A DNA stretch of 18,465 nt from an uncultured Roseburia sp. (lineage in GTDB: Bacteria; Bacillota; Clostridia; Lachnospirales; Lachnospiraceae): positions 1 to 18,465 of the forward strand of contig CAMTDY010000035.1 of NCBI GenBank assembly GCA_947070915.1. The letters are read 5' to 3'. Shown here in pieces: positions 1 through 6,592 of this stretch. Each line of letters begins with the position of its first letter. The first letter of the stretch is position 1. Made by a program: the position numbers and the translations under genes. A model generated the notes under the pieces. The model did no database searches and was not told where the DNA came from. It saw only the letters and a program-made list of their open reading frames with translations.

Positions 1-31
1 CGTTTATACGTAAAAACTGTCGCTTGAACAT
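1..31 (-). CDS. Possible 5' end of a leftward gene (partial)
   Basis: On the minus strand an ATG at 31 opens ten codons (MFKRQFLRIN) that run off the left edge without a stop. It is preceded by GGTGAG, which matches the 3' half of a Shine-Dalgarno sequence at a usable distance. If real, this gene diverges from mecA. Ten codons are far too few to name a product and the reading frame could be chance, so confidence is low. Confidence 0.3.
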   Translation of the reverse strand, partial: MFKRQFLRIN

Positions 32-40
32 AATCTCACC

Positions 41-58
41 ACAATTCGTGTAAATTGT
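41..58. promoter_or_regulatory. Small dyad (ACAATT-6-AATTGT)
   Basis: Six-base perfect inverted arms separated by six bases lie upstream of the mecA promoter and just upstream of the possible leftward start at 31. A dyad of this size could be an operator in a divergent intergenic region, but AT-rich DNA produces such dyads by chance. No known regulator box was recognised in it. Confidence 0.25.
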
Positions 59-103
59 CACAAATTTCTTTACATTTTTCCATTATTTTTTATCTTTAAT
101 ATG

Positions 104-132
104 TTGACTTTATTTATGTAATAACTTATACT
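104..132 (+). promoter_or_regulatory. Sigma-A type promoter for mecA
   Basis: A -35 TTGACT at 104-109 and a -10 TATACT at 127-132 are separated by exactly 17 bases. Transcription would begin near 139, leaving a short leader of about 34 nt before the GTG start of mecA at 173. Confidence 0.75.
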
Positions 133-172
133 TTTCATACAGCATCAAATAATTCGGAAAGGAAGTGGGCTT

Positions 173-991
173 GTGAGAATAGAACGCATCAATGATAATC
201 AGATTCGATGCACCCTGAGTAAGCACGATCTGATTGAGCGTCATTTAAAGATCAGTGAACTGGCATACGGTTCTGACAAGGCAAAAGAGCTTTTTCGGGA
301 TATGATGGAACAGGCAAACATGGATTTCGGATTTGAAGCAGATGATATTCCTCTCATGATCGAGGCAATCCCTACCTCCAAGGAGTCCATTGTGCTCGTG
401 ATCACCAAGGTAGAAGATCCAGAAGAATTTGAGGAAAAATTTTCAAGATTTGGAAATATTTCAGATAGATATGACGGCGATTCTGATGAAACGGAGGTAT
501 ATTACGATGAAGACCCCGACGAAATGCCAGAAGACGATTATCATGGAGACTTGATCAATTGTTTTGAACAATTAAATGAGATAATCGAAAACGCTTCTGA
601 GTCTGAACACGGCACAGAATTTGTTCCTCTTCATGAAATTTTGAAAAAGAACAAAAAAAAGAAAGCTGTTGCCGAAACAGAGCATAGACCGATTCCATTG
701 GAGTTAGGAAGATTATATTCTTTTTCATCCCTTAACTTTGCCATTGGCGCTTCAAAAGCCATTTATCGGTTTTATATGGGAAAAAACAGTATGTGGAAAG
801 ATGAAGATACCAGCAGATACTATCTGCTCTTGAACCGGCACGACGGTAAACTGCCTTTTGACCGGATCTGCTCCATTGTGAGTGAATTTGGGAAAAAAGA
901 AGCGCTTACCTATGCCACACAGGATTTCTTTAATGAACATTACAAGTTGATCTTAAAGGACGATGCCATCACCCGGCTTTCATTGCTTTGA
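173..991 (+). CDS. mecA: Adaptor protein MecA
   Basis: This is a MecA-family adaptor, which in Firmicutes delivers substrates to the ClpC/ClpP protease in the cytoplasm. The N-terminal domain (about residues 1-95) starts with the family pattern MRIERINDNQIRCTLS and continues with the conserved blocks around FRDMMEQA and PLMIEAIP. A long acidic linker (about 95-160, rich in D and E) joins it to the C-terminal MecA domain (about 175-270), which in the family contacts ClpC. At 272 aa it is slightly longer than the Bacillus subtilis protein, mostly because of the linker. The start is GTG at 173, supported by GGAAAGGAAGTGG just upstream; no in-frame ATG lies close by. The gene is monocistronic, with its own promoter (104-132) and terminator (1028-1071). 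Family assignment is confident; its substrates here (competence, stress or sporulation factors) cannot be inferred. Confidence 0.93.
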   Translation: MRIERINDNQIRCTLSKHDLIERHLKISELAYGSDKAKELFRDMMEQANMDFGFEADDIPLMIEAIPTSKESIVLVITKVEDPEEFEEKFSRFGNISDRYDGDSDETEVYYDEDPDEMPEDDYHGDLINCFEQLNEIIENASESEHGTEFVPLHEILKKNKKKKAVAETEHRPIPLELGRLYSFSSLNFAIGASKAIYRFYMGKNSMWKDEDTSRYYLLLNRHDGKLPFDRICSIVSEFGKKEALTYATQDFFNEHYKLILKDDAITRLSLL

Positions 992-1027
992 TCCGGGGTG
1001 ACAGGATCTCCACTTAACACATTTACT

Positions 1028-1071
1028 AAAAGACAGCCGCTTTTTCTATTCCGGAAAAACGGCTGTCTTTT
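1028..1071. terminator. Bidirectional intrinsic terminator between mecA and DUF1858 gene
   Basis: A perfect 12-bp stem (1028-1039 with 1060-1071, outer ends AAAA/TTTT) is extended inward by a further T5/A5 helix past one bulged base, with a small loop. A T-rich tract follows on the plus strand, and the mirrored TTTT serves the minus strand. It sits between the convergent mecA and the DUF1858 gene and can serve both. Confidence 0.85.
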
Positions 1072-1075
1072 AATT

Positions 1076-1288
1076 TTACACATTCGCTTTATTTGCCAGA
1101 TACTCATTTATTTTAGATACTAACTCATCACAGTCCATACCATGGACCATAGCTGCTTCTTCCAGGCTTTCCCCCTGAGAAGCAGGACACCCTACACAAT
1201 GCATCCCAGATGCCATGAGAATAGCAGCGATTGTCTGATCCTTTGTAAGAATTTCACCGATTAGCATGTCCTTCGTAACTTCTGTCAT
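1076..1288 (-). CDS. DUF1858 domain protein (hybrid-cluster-associated redox disulfide family)
   Basis: A 70-residue cytoplasmic protein that is essentially a single DUF1858 domain. The hallmark is SGMHCVGCPASQGESLEEAA, with the CxxC pair at C31 and C34 following an N-terminal segment that predicts the family's helical opening. A third cysteine is at C53. The family is found alone or fused to hybrid-cluster and other redox proteins and is thought to carry a redox-active disulfide; its exact reaction is not established. The frame stays open upstream to 1396, but the start is placed at the ATG at 1288: it has AAAGGAGG at a proper distance, and a consensus promoter lies at 1323-1351, inside any longer version. 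It diverges from the ferredoxin gene, which fits a redox role, though that link is inference. Confidence 0.88.
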   Translation of the reverse strand: MTEVTKDMLIGEILTKDQTIAAILMASGMHCVGCPASQGESLEEAAMVHGMDCDELVSKINEYLANKANV

Positions 1289-1322
1289 TTCTGATCCTCC
1301 TTTCAAAAACAGTACCACTTCG

Positions 1323-1351
1323 ATTATATTCACTTGCAGCACAAATGTCAA
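1323..1351 (-). promoter_or_regulatory. Consensus sigma-A promoter for the DUF1858 gene
   Basis: Read on the minus strand, TTGACA (1346-1351) and TATAAT (1323-1328) are both perfect consensus and lie exactly 17 bases apart. The predicted transcript starts near 1316, about 28 nt before the ATG at 1288. This fixes the short version of the gene. Confidence 0.88.
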
Positions 1352-1423
1352 GCCAGTACACCAAAGAAACAGATGTGTCAGATTTAGTATGTGCAAAACC
1401 TATTTGGTTCAGTCAAATTTTAC

Positions 1424-1452
1424 TTGTATTTTTCCCCAATTTGTATTAGAAT
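1424..1452 (+). promoter_or_regulatory. Promoter for the ferredoxin gene
   Basis: TTGTAT (1424-1429) and TAGAAT (1447-1452) are 17 bases apart. The predicted start near 1459 leaves a short leader holding the AAAAGGAGG ribosome site before the ATG at 1485. It points away from the DUF1858 promoter, with about 70 bp between the two. Confidence 0.65.
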
Positions 1453-1484
1453 GATGGTATCTACTAGAAAAGGAGGATATAATC

Positions 1485-1652
1485 ATGGCATACACTATTA
1501 CAGATGCTTGCATCAGTTGTGGTTCTTGTGCAGCTGACTGCCCTGCTGGAGCAATTTCAGAAGGTTCTGCACATTTTGAGATCGATGCTGACGCATGTTT
1601 GGATTGTGGAGCATGTGCTTCTACATGTCCTACAGGCGCTATCGAGAACTAA
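1485..1652 (+). CDS. 2[4Fe-4S] ferredoxin, clostridial type
   Basis: This 55-residue protein is too short to stand out among the longer frames, but it is unmistakable. It has two CxxCxxCxxxCP motifs: C9, C12, C15 and C19, then C38, C41, C44 and C48. Each is followed by the usual [AT]GAI turn. The two halves are internally repeated, as in clostridial ferredoxins. It acts as a low-potential one-electron carrier in the cytoplasm for partners such as pyruvate:ferredoxin oxidoreductase, hydrogenase or Rnf. The start at 1485 has a strong AAAAGGAGG 8-10 bases upstream and a promoter at 1424-1452. The gene is a single-gene unit closed by hairpins at 1654-1680 and 1704-1745. Its specific partner cannot be read from this window. 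Confidence 0.96.
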   Translation: MAYTITDACISCGSCAADCPAGAISEGSAHFEIDADACLDCGACASTCPTGAIEN

Positions 1653-1653
1653 T

Positions 1654-1680
1654 ACAGTGTACATATATACTGTGATTTTT
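1654..1680 (+). terminator. Weak terminator hairpin directly after the ferredoxin gene
   Basis: An 8-bp stem (1654-1661 with 1666-1673, one G-T pair) with a CATA loop is followed by GATTTTT. The stem is AT-rich, so it may be only a partial stop ahead of the stronger hairpin at 1704-1745. Confidence 0.4.
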
Positions 1681-1703
1681 CTTATAGCGGTTTACTGCAG
1701 AAC

Positions 1704-1745
1704 AAAACAGACAGGATACATTCTCACGAATCTCCTGTCTGTTTT
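1704..1745. terminator. Bidirectional intrinsic terminator between ferredoxin gene and pgi
   Basis: A perfect 13-bp stem pairs 1704-1716 (AAAACAGACAGGA) with 1733-1745 around a 16-nt loop, followed by ATTTT on the plus strand and by TTTTGTT on the minus strand. It lies between the convergent ferredoxin and pgi genes and can end both transcripts. Confidence 0.85.
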
Positions 1746-1760
1746 ATTTTCATGGAATCA

Positions 1761-3110
1761 TCAAAGCCGCTTCAAGAGCTCTTCCCGCTGCTCTTCAAAT
1801 CCTGGTTTGCCAAGAAGGGCAAACATATTTTTCTTGTAGCTCTCCACTCCAGGCTGATTGAAGGGATTTACTCCTAGAATATAGCCGCTCACTCCACAGG
1901 CAAATTCAAAGAAATAAAACAGCTCTCCAAGATAAAATTCGTTCTGCTCCGGAACACGGATCACAAGATTGGGAACATTTCCGTCCGTATGGGCCAGCTG
2001 GGTTCCTTTCATGGCATTCTTATTTACAAAATCCAACGTCTTTCCTGCAAGATAATTCAAACCATCCAGATCCACCGGCTCTTCTTTTAACGTAATATCC
2101 AGCGCCGGACTCTCCAGTTCCATCACCGTCTCAAACATGATGCGGGCTCCATCCTGGATAAATTGTCCCATGGAATGAAGGTCTGTAGTCAGATCCACGC
2201 TGGCTGGGAAAATACCCTTCTGATCCTTGCCCTCACTCTCGCCATACAACTGTTTCCACCACTCACTCACATAATGGAAAAATGGTTCATAATTCGCAAG
2301 AACCTCCACAGCTTTTCCCTTTCTCAAAAGAATATTCCGGACTGCCGCATACAATACCGAATCACTTTCATCTACCGGGCTCTCCAGACAGAGTTTTCTC
2401 ATACTCTGGGCTCCCTCCATCAGCCGATCCAGATCCGCGCCACTCACTGCGATCGGAAGAAGTCCTACAGCAGTCAGAACAGAGAAACGTCCTCCCACAT
2501 CATCTGGCACCACAAAACTCTCATAGCCCTCTTCTGTGGCAAGATTTTTCAATGCACCCTTTGCCTTGTCCGTGGTGGCATAAATCCTCTTTGCCGCCTC
2601 TTCCTTGCCATATTTATTTTCAAGCATTTCCTTAAATACACGGAAGGCAATCGCTGGCTCTGTAGTGGTCCCCGATTTACTGATGATGTTGACAGAAAAA
2701 TCCCGGTCCCCAATGGTTTCGATCAACTGAGACAGATACGTTCCACTGATACTGTTTCCTGCATAATAAATCTCAGGCGTCTTACGCACTGACTTGTCCA
2801 CACAGTTATAAAATCCATGTCTCAAAAACTCGATAGCGGCCCTGGCACCAAGATAAGAGCCTCCAATACCAATCACAACAAGAACCGCTGAGTCGGACTG
2901 GATCTTCTGTGCCGCCTTCTTGATCCTGTCAAATTCATCCTTGTCATAATCTACCGGAAGATCGATCCATCCAAGAAAATCATTTCCGGCACCACGTTTA
3001 CTTACCAGAGTTTCTTTGGCTGCTGCCGCGATATCAATCATGGATTTTACTTCATCATCACTGATAAATTTCTTTGCCAGTGAATAATCAAATGTAACAT
3101 GCTTACTCAT
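1761..3110 (-). CDS. pgi: Glucose-6-phosphate isomerase
   Basis: Converts glucose 6-phosphate to fructose 6-phosphate in glycolysis and gluconeogenesis, in the cytosol. The 449 residues fit the short Firmicute form. The SIS-type sugar phosphate site is visible as VIGIGGSYLGAR (79-90) and SKSGTTTEPA (144-153). DDVGGRFSVLTAVG (203-216) is the family block, and the C-terminal signature GYILGVNPFNQPGVESYKK (409-427) is complete. Probable catalytic residues are E291 in YGES, H312 in LHSMGQ and the lysine at 426. The frame stays open 17 codons further, but ATG 3110 is chosen because GAAAGGGG lies just upstream, the N-terminus MSKHVTFDYS is typical, and the longer version would start at the candidate operator. 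It is a single-gene unit with promoter (3182-3210) and terminator (1704-1745). Confidence 0.97.
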   Translation of the reverse strand: MSKHVTFDYSLAKKFISDDEVKSMIDIAAAAKETLVSKRGAGNDFLGWIDLPVDYDKDEFDRIKKAAQKIQSDSAVLVVIGIGGSYLGARAAIEFLRHGFYNCVDKSVRKTPEIYYAGNSISGTYLSQLIETIGDRDFSVNIISKSGTTTEPAIAFRVFKEMLENKYGKEEAAKRIYATTDKAKGALKNLATEEGYESFVVPDDVGGRFSVLTAVGLLPIAVSGADLDRLMEGAQSMRKLCLESPVDESDSVLYAAVRNILLRKGKAVEVLANYEPFFHYVSEWWKQLYGESEGKDQKGIFPASVDLTTDLHSMGQFIQDGARIMFETVMELESPALDITLKEEPVDLDGLNYLAGKTLDFVNKNAMKGTQLAHTDGNVPNLVIRVPEQNEFYLGELFYFFEFACGVSGYILGVNPFNQPGVESYKKNMFALLGKPGFEEQREELLKRL

Positions 3111-3153
3111 ACTTCGCCCCTTTCTTTTCACTTCGAGAAATAAACTTTTGAAC

Positions 3154-3168
3154 TGGCACAATGTGCCA
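3154..3168. promoter_or_regulatory. Perfect palindrome in the pgi leader, possible operator
   Basis: TGGCACA-A-TGTGCCA gives perfect 7-bp arms around one base. On the minus strand it begins a few bases after the predicted transcription start (near 3175) and lies ahead of the pgi ribosome site. A site there could let a repressor block transcription. It does not match a regulator box I can name with confidence. Confidence 0.5.
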
Positions 3169-3181
3169 ATCTGATATCTTT

Positions 3182-3210
3182 ATTATATCAAACCAGCTGC
3201 CAAAACACAA
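3182..3210 (-). promoter_or_regulatory. Promoter for pgi
   Basis: On the minus strand a perfect -10 TATAAT (3182-3187) lies 17 bases downstream of TTGTGT (3205-3210), a partial -35. It gives a leader of about 65 nt that contains the palindrome at 3154-3168. Confidence 0.65.
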
Positions 3211-3247
3211 GTCCAACCCGGTGTCTGCAGCACAGCCCGACACTTTA

Positions 3248-3919
3248 TCAGACCATATATTCTTTTAATACTTCCTCGATCACAGCTTCTTCCTCTTTGG
3301 TAAATTCAATTTTGACGGGCGGCTCCTCTTCCTGCTTCATAGCTAACAGCTCATCCAGCTGCGCCCGCTCTTCTTCAAAATACTCTCTATGGTATTCTTC
3401 CATCTCTTCACGCTTAAATACCTGGTTCTCCAGCCTGGGTTTGTAAATGTTTTCCAGATAGTCCCGTATCTCCACCAGAAGTCTTTTTCTCCGGAAGCGA
3501 AGGTTTAAGCATATGTCTTCCAAAATAATGATCCCACATATAGCAATTCCCACAAACAGAAATTCTACCATCATCTCCCGGTCACTATCCATAACAGCTA
3601 TGTACAGATTTGCAAGAAGACTTATCAGAAGCGTAATGCCGAAGGTCACATCTCCCAGGACTTCCCAGGTATAGAGATGAACACCTGCTGCCCGGTAAGA
3701 ATTCAGATACTTGTCCACAAAAATTTCAACATTCTCAACTCCCATCTTCAGTTGATAGCATGTCTCAAATTTTTTTAGCAGCATTTTCATCAGCGGATGT
3801 TCGGATTTTCCCATCTGCCCAGCAGCCCGGATCAGCCTTCGGTACATTCTGCTCACAAACAGCTTGATCACAAAACATAAGAAACCACATCCAATTATCA
3901 AATACATTACATCTCTCAT
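3248..3919 (-). CDS. Membrane protein of unknown function with acidic coiled-coil tail
   Basis: I do not recognise this 223-residue protein. One hydrophobic segment lies at the N-terminus (about 5-22) and two more at about 91-109 and 117-137. A basic stretch (RFRRKRLL, 141-148) follows the last, which predicts a cytoplasmic C-terminus by the positive-inside rule. The tail from about 150 to 223 is strongly charged and helical, with many E and K residues (EEMEEYHREYFEEERAQLDE), and probably forms a coiled coil. No enzymatic motif is visible. The start ATG at 3919 has GGAAGAGAGG upstream. It follows murG by 164 nt, a gap containing a nested dyad, so it may have its own promoter. No clear terminator separates it from the pgi promoter. 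A structural or scaffold role at the membrane is possible but unsupported. Confidence 0.8.
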   Translation of the reverse strand: MRDVMYLIIGCGFLCFVIKLFVSRMYRRLIRAAGQMGKSEHPLMKMLLKKFETCYQLKMGVENVEIFVDKYLNSYRAAGVHLYTWEVLGDVTFGITLLISLLANLYIAVMDSDREMMVEFLFVGIAICGIIILEDICLNLRFRRKRLLVEIRDYLENIYKPRLENQVFKREEMEEYHREYFEEERAQLDELLAMKQEEEPPVKIEFTKEEEAVIEEVLKEYMV

Positions 3920-3998
3920 ATCATACCTCTCTTCCCGATAATTACAATGATCTGCCTTTTGGCAGGAATTGTGACAGGAACGGCGGCACCGTCCTTTT

Positions 3999-4031
3999 GT
4001 ACAGTATATCAGATTCCTGATATTCCTGTAC
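3999..4031. repeat. Nested dyad between murG and the membrane protein gene
   Basis: Outer arms GTACAG (3999-4004) and CTGTAC (4026-4031) enclose inner arms ATATCAG (4006-4012) and CTGATAT (4017-4023) with a 4-nt loop. It overlaps a candidate minus-strand -10 (TATACT, 4003-4008) for the gene at 3919. No T-run follows on either strand, so it looks more like a protein-binding site or RNA structure than an intrinsic terminator. Confidence 0.5.
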
Positions 4032-4083
4032 AGATACCGCTGATATAATATGACATTTTCGTATGACAGAAAACGACAGACTT

Positions 4084-5151
4084 TTACTTTATTCTCACTT
4101 CATCAATGACATCTGCAACTTTTACCACTGCATTGTGCTGGTCACTGGCTTCCATGGAACGGACATAATCCTTTCTGCCCTCGTATACTTTATTCACCGC
4201 CTCCAAAAGTCTCTCACTGGTCAGATCCTCTTCCTGGATCACATAACTGAAGCCCTGCTTTTCAAAAGATTCCGCATTTAAGATCTGGTCTCCCCTGCTC
4301 GCTTCCATGGACAGGGGGATCAATATATTAGGCTTGTGAAGCGCCAGAAGCTCACAGATCGCATTGGCGCCGGCACGGGATATAACAAGATCTGCTGCAT
4401 CCAGAAGATCGCATAATTCTTTTTGGATATATTCAAACTGGACATATCCTTCCGTCCCTTTTAATGTCTCATCCACCTTATCCTTTCCACACAGATGAAT
4501 GACCTGATAATCCTTTAGCAGTTCTGGAAGAATATCACGGACAGCATCATTGACCCGGACAGAACCAAGGCTTCCCCCGATCACGAGGATCACCGGTCGG
4601 CCAGAAGAAAAACCACAAAAATCAAGTCCCTTTAATCGGTTGCCGGAAAAAAGTTCTTTTCGGATCGGAGATCCAGTAAGATGTGCCTTCTCCTCCGGCA
4701 GATGGGAAAGTGTTTCCGGAAAATTGGCACAAACTGCCGTTGCCGAAGGAAGGCAAAGACGGTTGGCAAGTCCCGGTGAGATATCGGATTCATGAAGAAC
4801 ACAGGGCACCTTTTTCCTCTTTGCCGCCATGACAACCGGAACGGTCACAAAACCACCTTTGGAAAATATAACATCTGGTTTTATCTTTTTTATGATCCTG
4901 GCAGCCTCTACATAGCCTTTTAAAATTCTCGCCGGATCAGTAAAATTTTTCACGTCAAAATATCTGCGCAGTTTTCCAGAAGATATTCCATAATATGGAA
5001 TATCAAACTCTGACATCAGTTTCGTCTCGATCCCATCTTTGGAACCAATGTAATGAATCTCATATCCCCGCTTCTGAAGTTCAGGGATCAACGCAATATT
5101 CGGAGTCACATGCCCCGCTGTTCCCCCACCGGTCAGTATTATCTTCTTCAA
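4084..5151 (-). CDS. murG: UDP-N-acetylglucosamine transferase MurG (lipid II synthase)
   Basis: MurG adds GlcNAc to lipid I to make lipid II for peptidoglycan, on the cytoplasmic face of the membrane. Motifs in order: the glycine loop GGGTAGH (8-14) with H14, then the acceptor-side HESDISPGLANRL (from 120), the second glycine loop GGSLGS (192-197), RAGANAICE (259-267, with the conserved Glu) and GDQILNAE (287-294) for UDP-GlcNAc binding. The length of 355 residues is normal. The frame opens with TTG at 5160, but GGGGGA (5161-5166) would touch it. The TTG at 5151 is 9 nt away and gives the usual N-terminus MKKIILTGGG, so 5151 is chosen. It follows the HIT gene by 17 nt. No division or cell-wall gene of the dcw cluster is next to it, so this may be a relocated or second murG. 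Confidence 0.93.
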   Translation of the reverse strand: MKKIILTGGGTAGHVTPNIALIPELQKRGYEIHYIGSKDGIETKLMSEFDIPYYGISSGKLRRYFDVKNFTDPARILKGYVEAARIIKKIKPDVIFSKGGFVTVPVVMAAKRKKVPCVLHESDISPGLANRLCLPSATAVCANFPETLSHLPEEKAHLTGSPIRKELFSGNRLKGLDFCGFSSGRPVILVIGGSLGSVRVNDAVRDILPELLKDYQVIHLCGKDKVDETLKGTEGYVQFEYIQKELCDLLDAADLVISRAGANAICELLALHKPNILIPLSMEASRGDQILNAESFEKQGFSYVIQEEDLTSERLLEAVNKVYEGRKDYVRSMEASDQHNAVVKVADVIDEVRIK

Positions 5152-5160
5152 CCTTATCAA

Positions 5161-5166
5161 TCCCCC
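5161..5166 (-). promoter_or_regulatory. Ribosome site deciding the TTG start of murG
   Basis: GGGGGA on the minus strand lies 9 nt before the TTG at 5151 but directly abuts the TTG at 5160. Spacing therefore favours 5151. Confidence 0.65.
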
Positions 5167-5168
5167 AG

Positions 5169-5579
5169 TTATAAATTCTTTTTTATTTCATCCGCCACTG
5201 CCTGAAGATCTGGAGTTTCCCCCGGTTTCCACATAATATTTACTCCATCCCCATAGTACCGTGGAACCACATGGACATGAAGATGGAATACTGTCTGGCC
5301 GGCAGCCTCACCGTTGTTCTGCAGAATGTTCACCCCGTCACAGTTATAAGTCTTCATCACCGCAGTGGCAATCTTTTTCGCAATGGGGAATACCTTGGAA
5401 GCCTCTGCTTCATCCAGCTCAAATATATTCGCTGCGTGTTTTTTCGGCAGGATGATCACATGCCCCCTCGCCGCCGGATTCACATCTAAAATTGCCCGGA
5501 AATCTTCGTCCTCATACACCGCCGTGGAAGGAATCTCTCCCGCTATGATCTTACAAAAAATACAATTTTCATCTGCCAT
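5169..5579 (-). CDS. HIT family nucleotide-binding hydrolase (HinT-like)
   Basis: A 136-residue histidine triad protein. The triad HLHVHVVP (99-106) is complete, with H99, H101 and H103 as catalytic and phosphate-contacting residues. The opening CIFCKIIAGEIPS and the block RGHVIILPKKH are typical of the HinT/PKCI branch. Relatives hydrolyse purine nucleoside phosphoramidates such as AMP-lysine in the cytosol; the physiological substrate is usually unclear. ATG 5579 is preceded by GTGAGGT about 10 nt upstream. It lies 26 nt after the SCP2-fusion gene and 17 nt before murG, so it is probably part of that operon, though no functional link to cell-wall synthesis is known to me. Confidence 0.94.
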   Translation of the reverse strand: MADENCIFCKIIAGEIPSTAVYEDEDFRAILDVNPAARGHVIILPKKHAANIFELDEAEASKVFPIAKKIATAVMKTYNCDGVNILQNNGEAAGQTVFHLHVHVVPRYYGDGVNIMWKPGETPDLQAVADEIKKNL

Positions 5580-5605
5580 CTGAATCTACCTCACTTTACA
5601 TTAAT

Positions 5606-6592
5606 TTACACAAAACGGAATACTGTATCAAAATTTCTCAACACCTTAAAATTGCCCTGCGCAGACAATTCTCCTGACATAAAAGCATTCTGGAACGGTT
5701 TTTTACCTGACAGAATATCATTGAACACCGCACTTTTGGTCCGCGCTGTCACATCCGGATTCTGGACACTGCCAAAATAGCACTTCAATTTATCATTGTC
5801 CACCTCAATGACAAGGCTCCGGTTTTCATCTGTCAGATCGATCTGAAATACCGCCTGCATATCATCCGGTGGCACAAAATGCGACTTAAGCTCCGAAATA
5901 TAACGATCCGGGTTTTCATCCCCGTCCAGCATCTCTTTAAACAGATTCGCCAGTTCTTCGATATCTTCCTTCTGTTTTTTCACATAATGATCATTGGACA
6001 CATAGGCTGAGAGCTGTTCACTCTCCTGCGGTGTCAGGGAAAGGGTATTGCTCCGCAACACGGTCTTTTTAACCCGGTAACTGCTGCTGGGGAATGCCAC
6101 CATTTTCTTGGAAATGACACGGTAAAAGTTCTCCGCACATTTTTCGATCATCAGATTGTAAGCTGGGTTTGTCTCAAATTCCACATGGTTATCCACATAG
6201 GCACACACCCCTTCACAGGGCACGCCGCCAAGCATTTCCCACGCCTTGATCAGCGTAGTCTGCGCCTCTCTCTCCCCATAAGTCGTCGCCATGACCACGG
6301 GAAGCATATAGATATGCTGTATGCTCTCTTTGTCCCCGTAAAGCCAGCAGGCATCCAGAAACTGCTGCAGATACCCTCCGATTCCAAGCCACTCTATGGA
6401 TGCAGCAAGAATCACGCCATCCGCCTCTTTTAATGTCTTGGGCAATACAGAAATCCCGCTTTTGTCCTCATATAAATTATATCTTTCCACATTTACGCGA
6501 AGTTCATCCAGAACCTGCGAAATTTTATCAATGGTAAATAAGGTAGGATCATCTATGAGTCCGCGGCCTCCATAATAAATATTTACGCGCAT
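5606..6592 (-). CDS. Flavodoxin-like reductase fused to an SCP2 sterol-binding-like domain
   Basis: The protein has 328 residues. The N-terminal half (about 1-175) opens with a beta strand MRVNIYYGG and contains a flavodoxin / NADPH-dependent FMN reductase pattern, including EADGVILAASIEWLGIGGYLQQFLD, which resembles the flavin-binding loop region, and LPVVMATTYGERE. A charged linker follows. The last 100 residues (about 225-328) look like an SCP2 domain, with the blocks SLVIEVDNDKLKCYFG, DVTARTKSAVFNDILSGK and AFMSGELSAQGNFKVLR. SCP2 domains bind lipid or acyl ligands in a hydrophobic tunnel. A flavin-linked reaction on a hydrophobic substrate is a reasonable guess only. ATG 6592 overlaps the rhomboid stop as TGATG; a GTG three bases earlier is an alternative. 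It is translationally coupled to the rhomboid gene. Confidence 0.85.
   Translation of the reverse strand: MRVNIYYGGRGLIDDPTLFTIDKISQVLDELRVNVERYNLYEDKSGISVLPKTLKEADGVILAASIEWLGIGGYLQQFLDACWLYGDKESIQHIYMLPVVMATTYGEREAQTTLIKAWEMLGGVPCEGVCAYVDNHVEFETNPAYNLMIEKCAENFYRVISKKMVAFPSSSYRVKKTVLRSNTLSLTPQESEQLSAYVSNDHYVKKQKEDIEELANLFKEMLDGDENPDRYISELKSHFVPPDDMQAVFQIDLTDENRSLVIEVDNDKLKCYFGSVQNPDVTARTKSAVFNDILSGKKPFQNAFMSGELSAQGNFKVLRNFDTVFRFV

Noticed and set aside
1289..1396. 36-codon upstream extension of the DUF1858 gene
   Set aside because: A perfect promoter and a strong ribosome site lie within this stretch, and the protein family begins at the later ATG.
1504..1839. 111-codon plus-strand frame overlapping the ferredoxin gene
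   Set aside because: It is out of frame with the clear ferredoxin, runs through two terminator hairpins and into pgi on the opposite strand, and has no ribosome site.
2163..2792. 209-codon plus-strand frame inside pgi
   Set aside because: It lies fully antisense to a well-conserved enzyme, has low-quality composition and no ribosome site.
3248..3300. A terminator between the unknown membrane protein and pgi
   Set aside because: Only a weak 5-bp GTGTC/GACAC pairing was found near 3220-3245, without a T-run.
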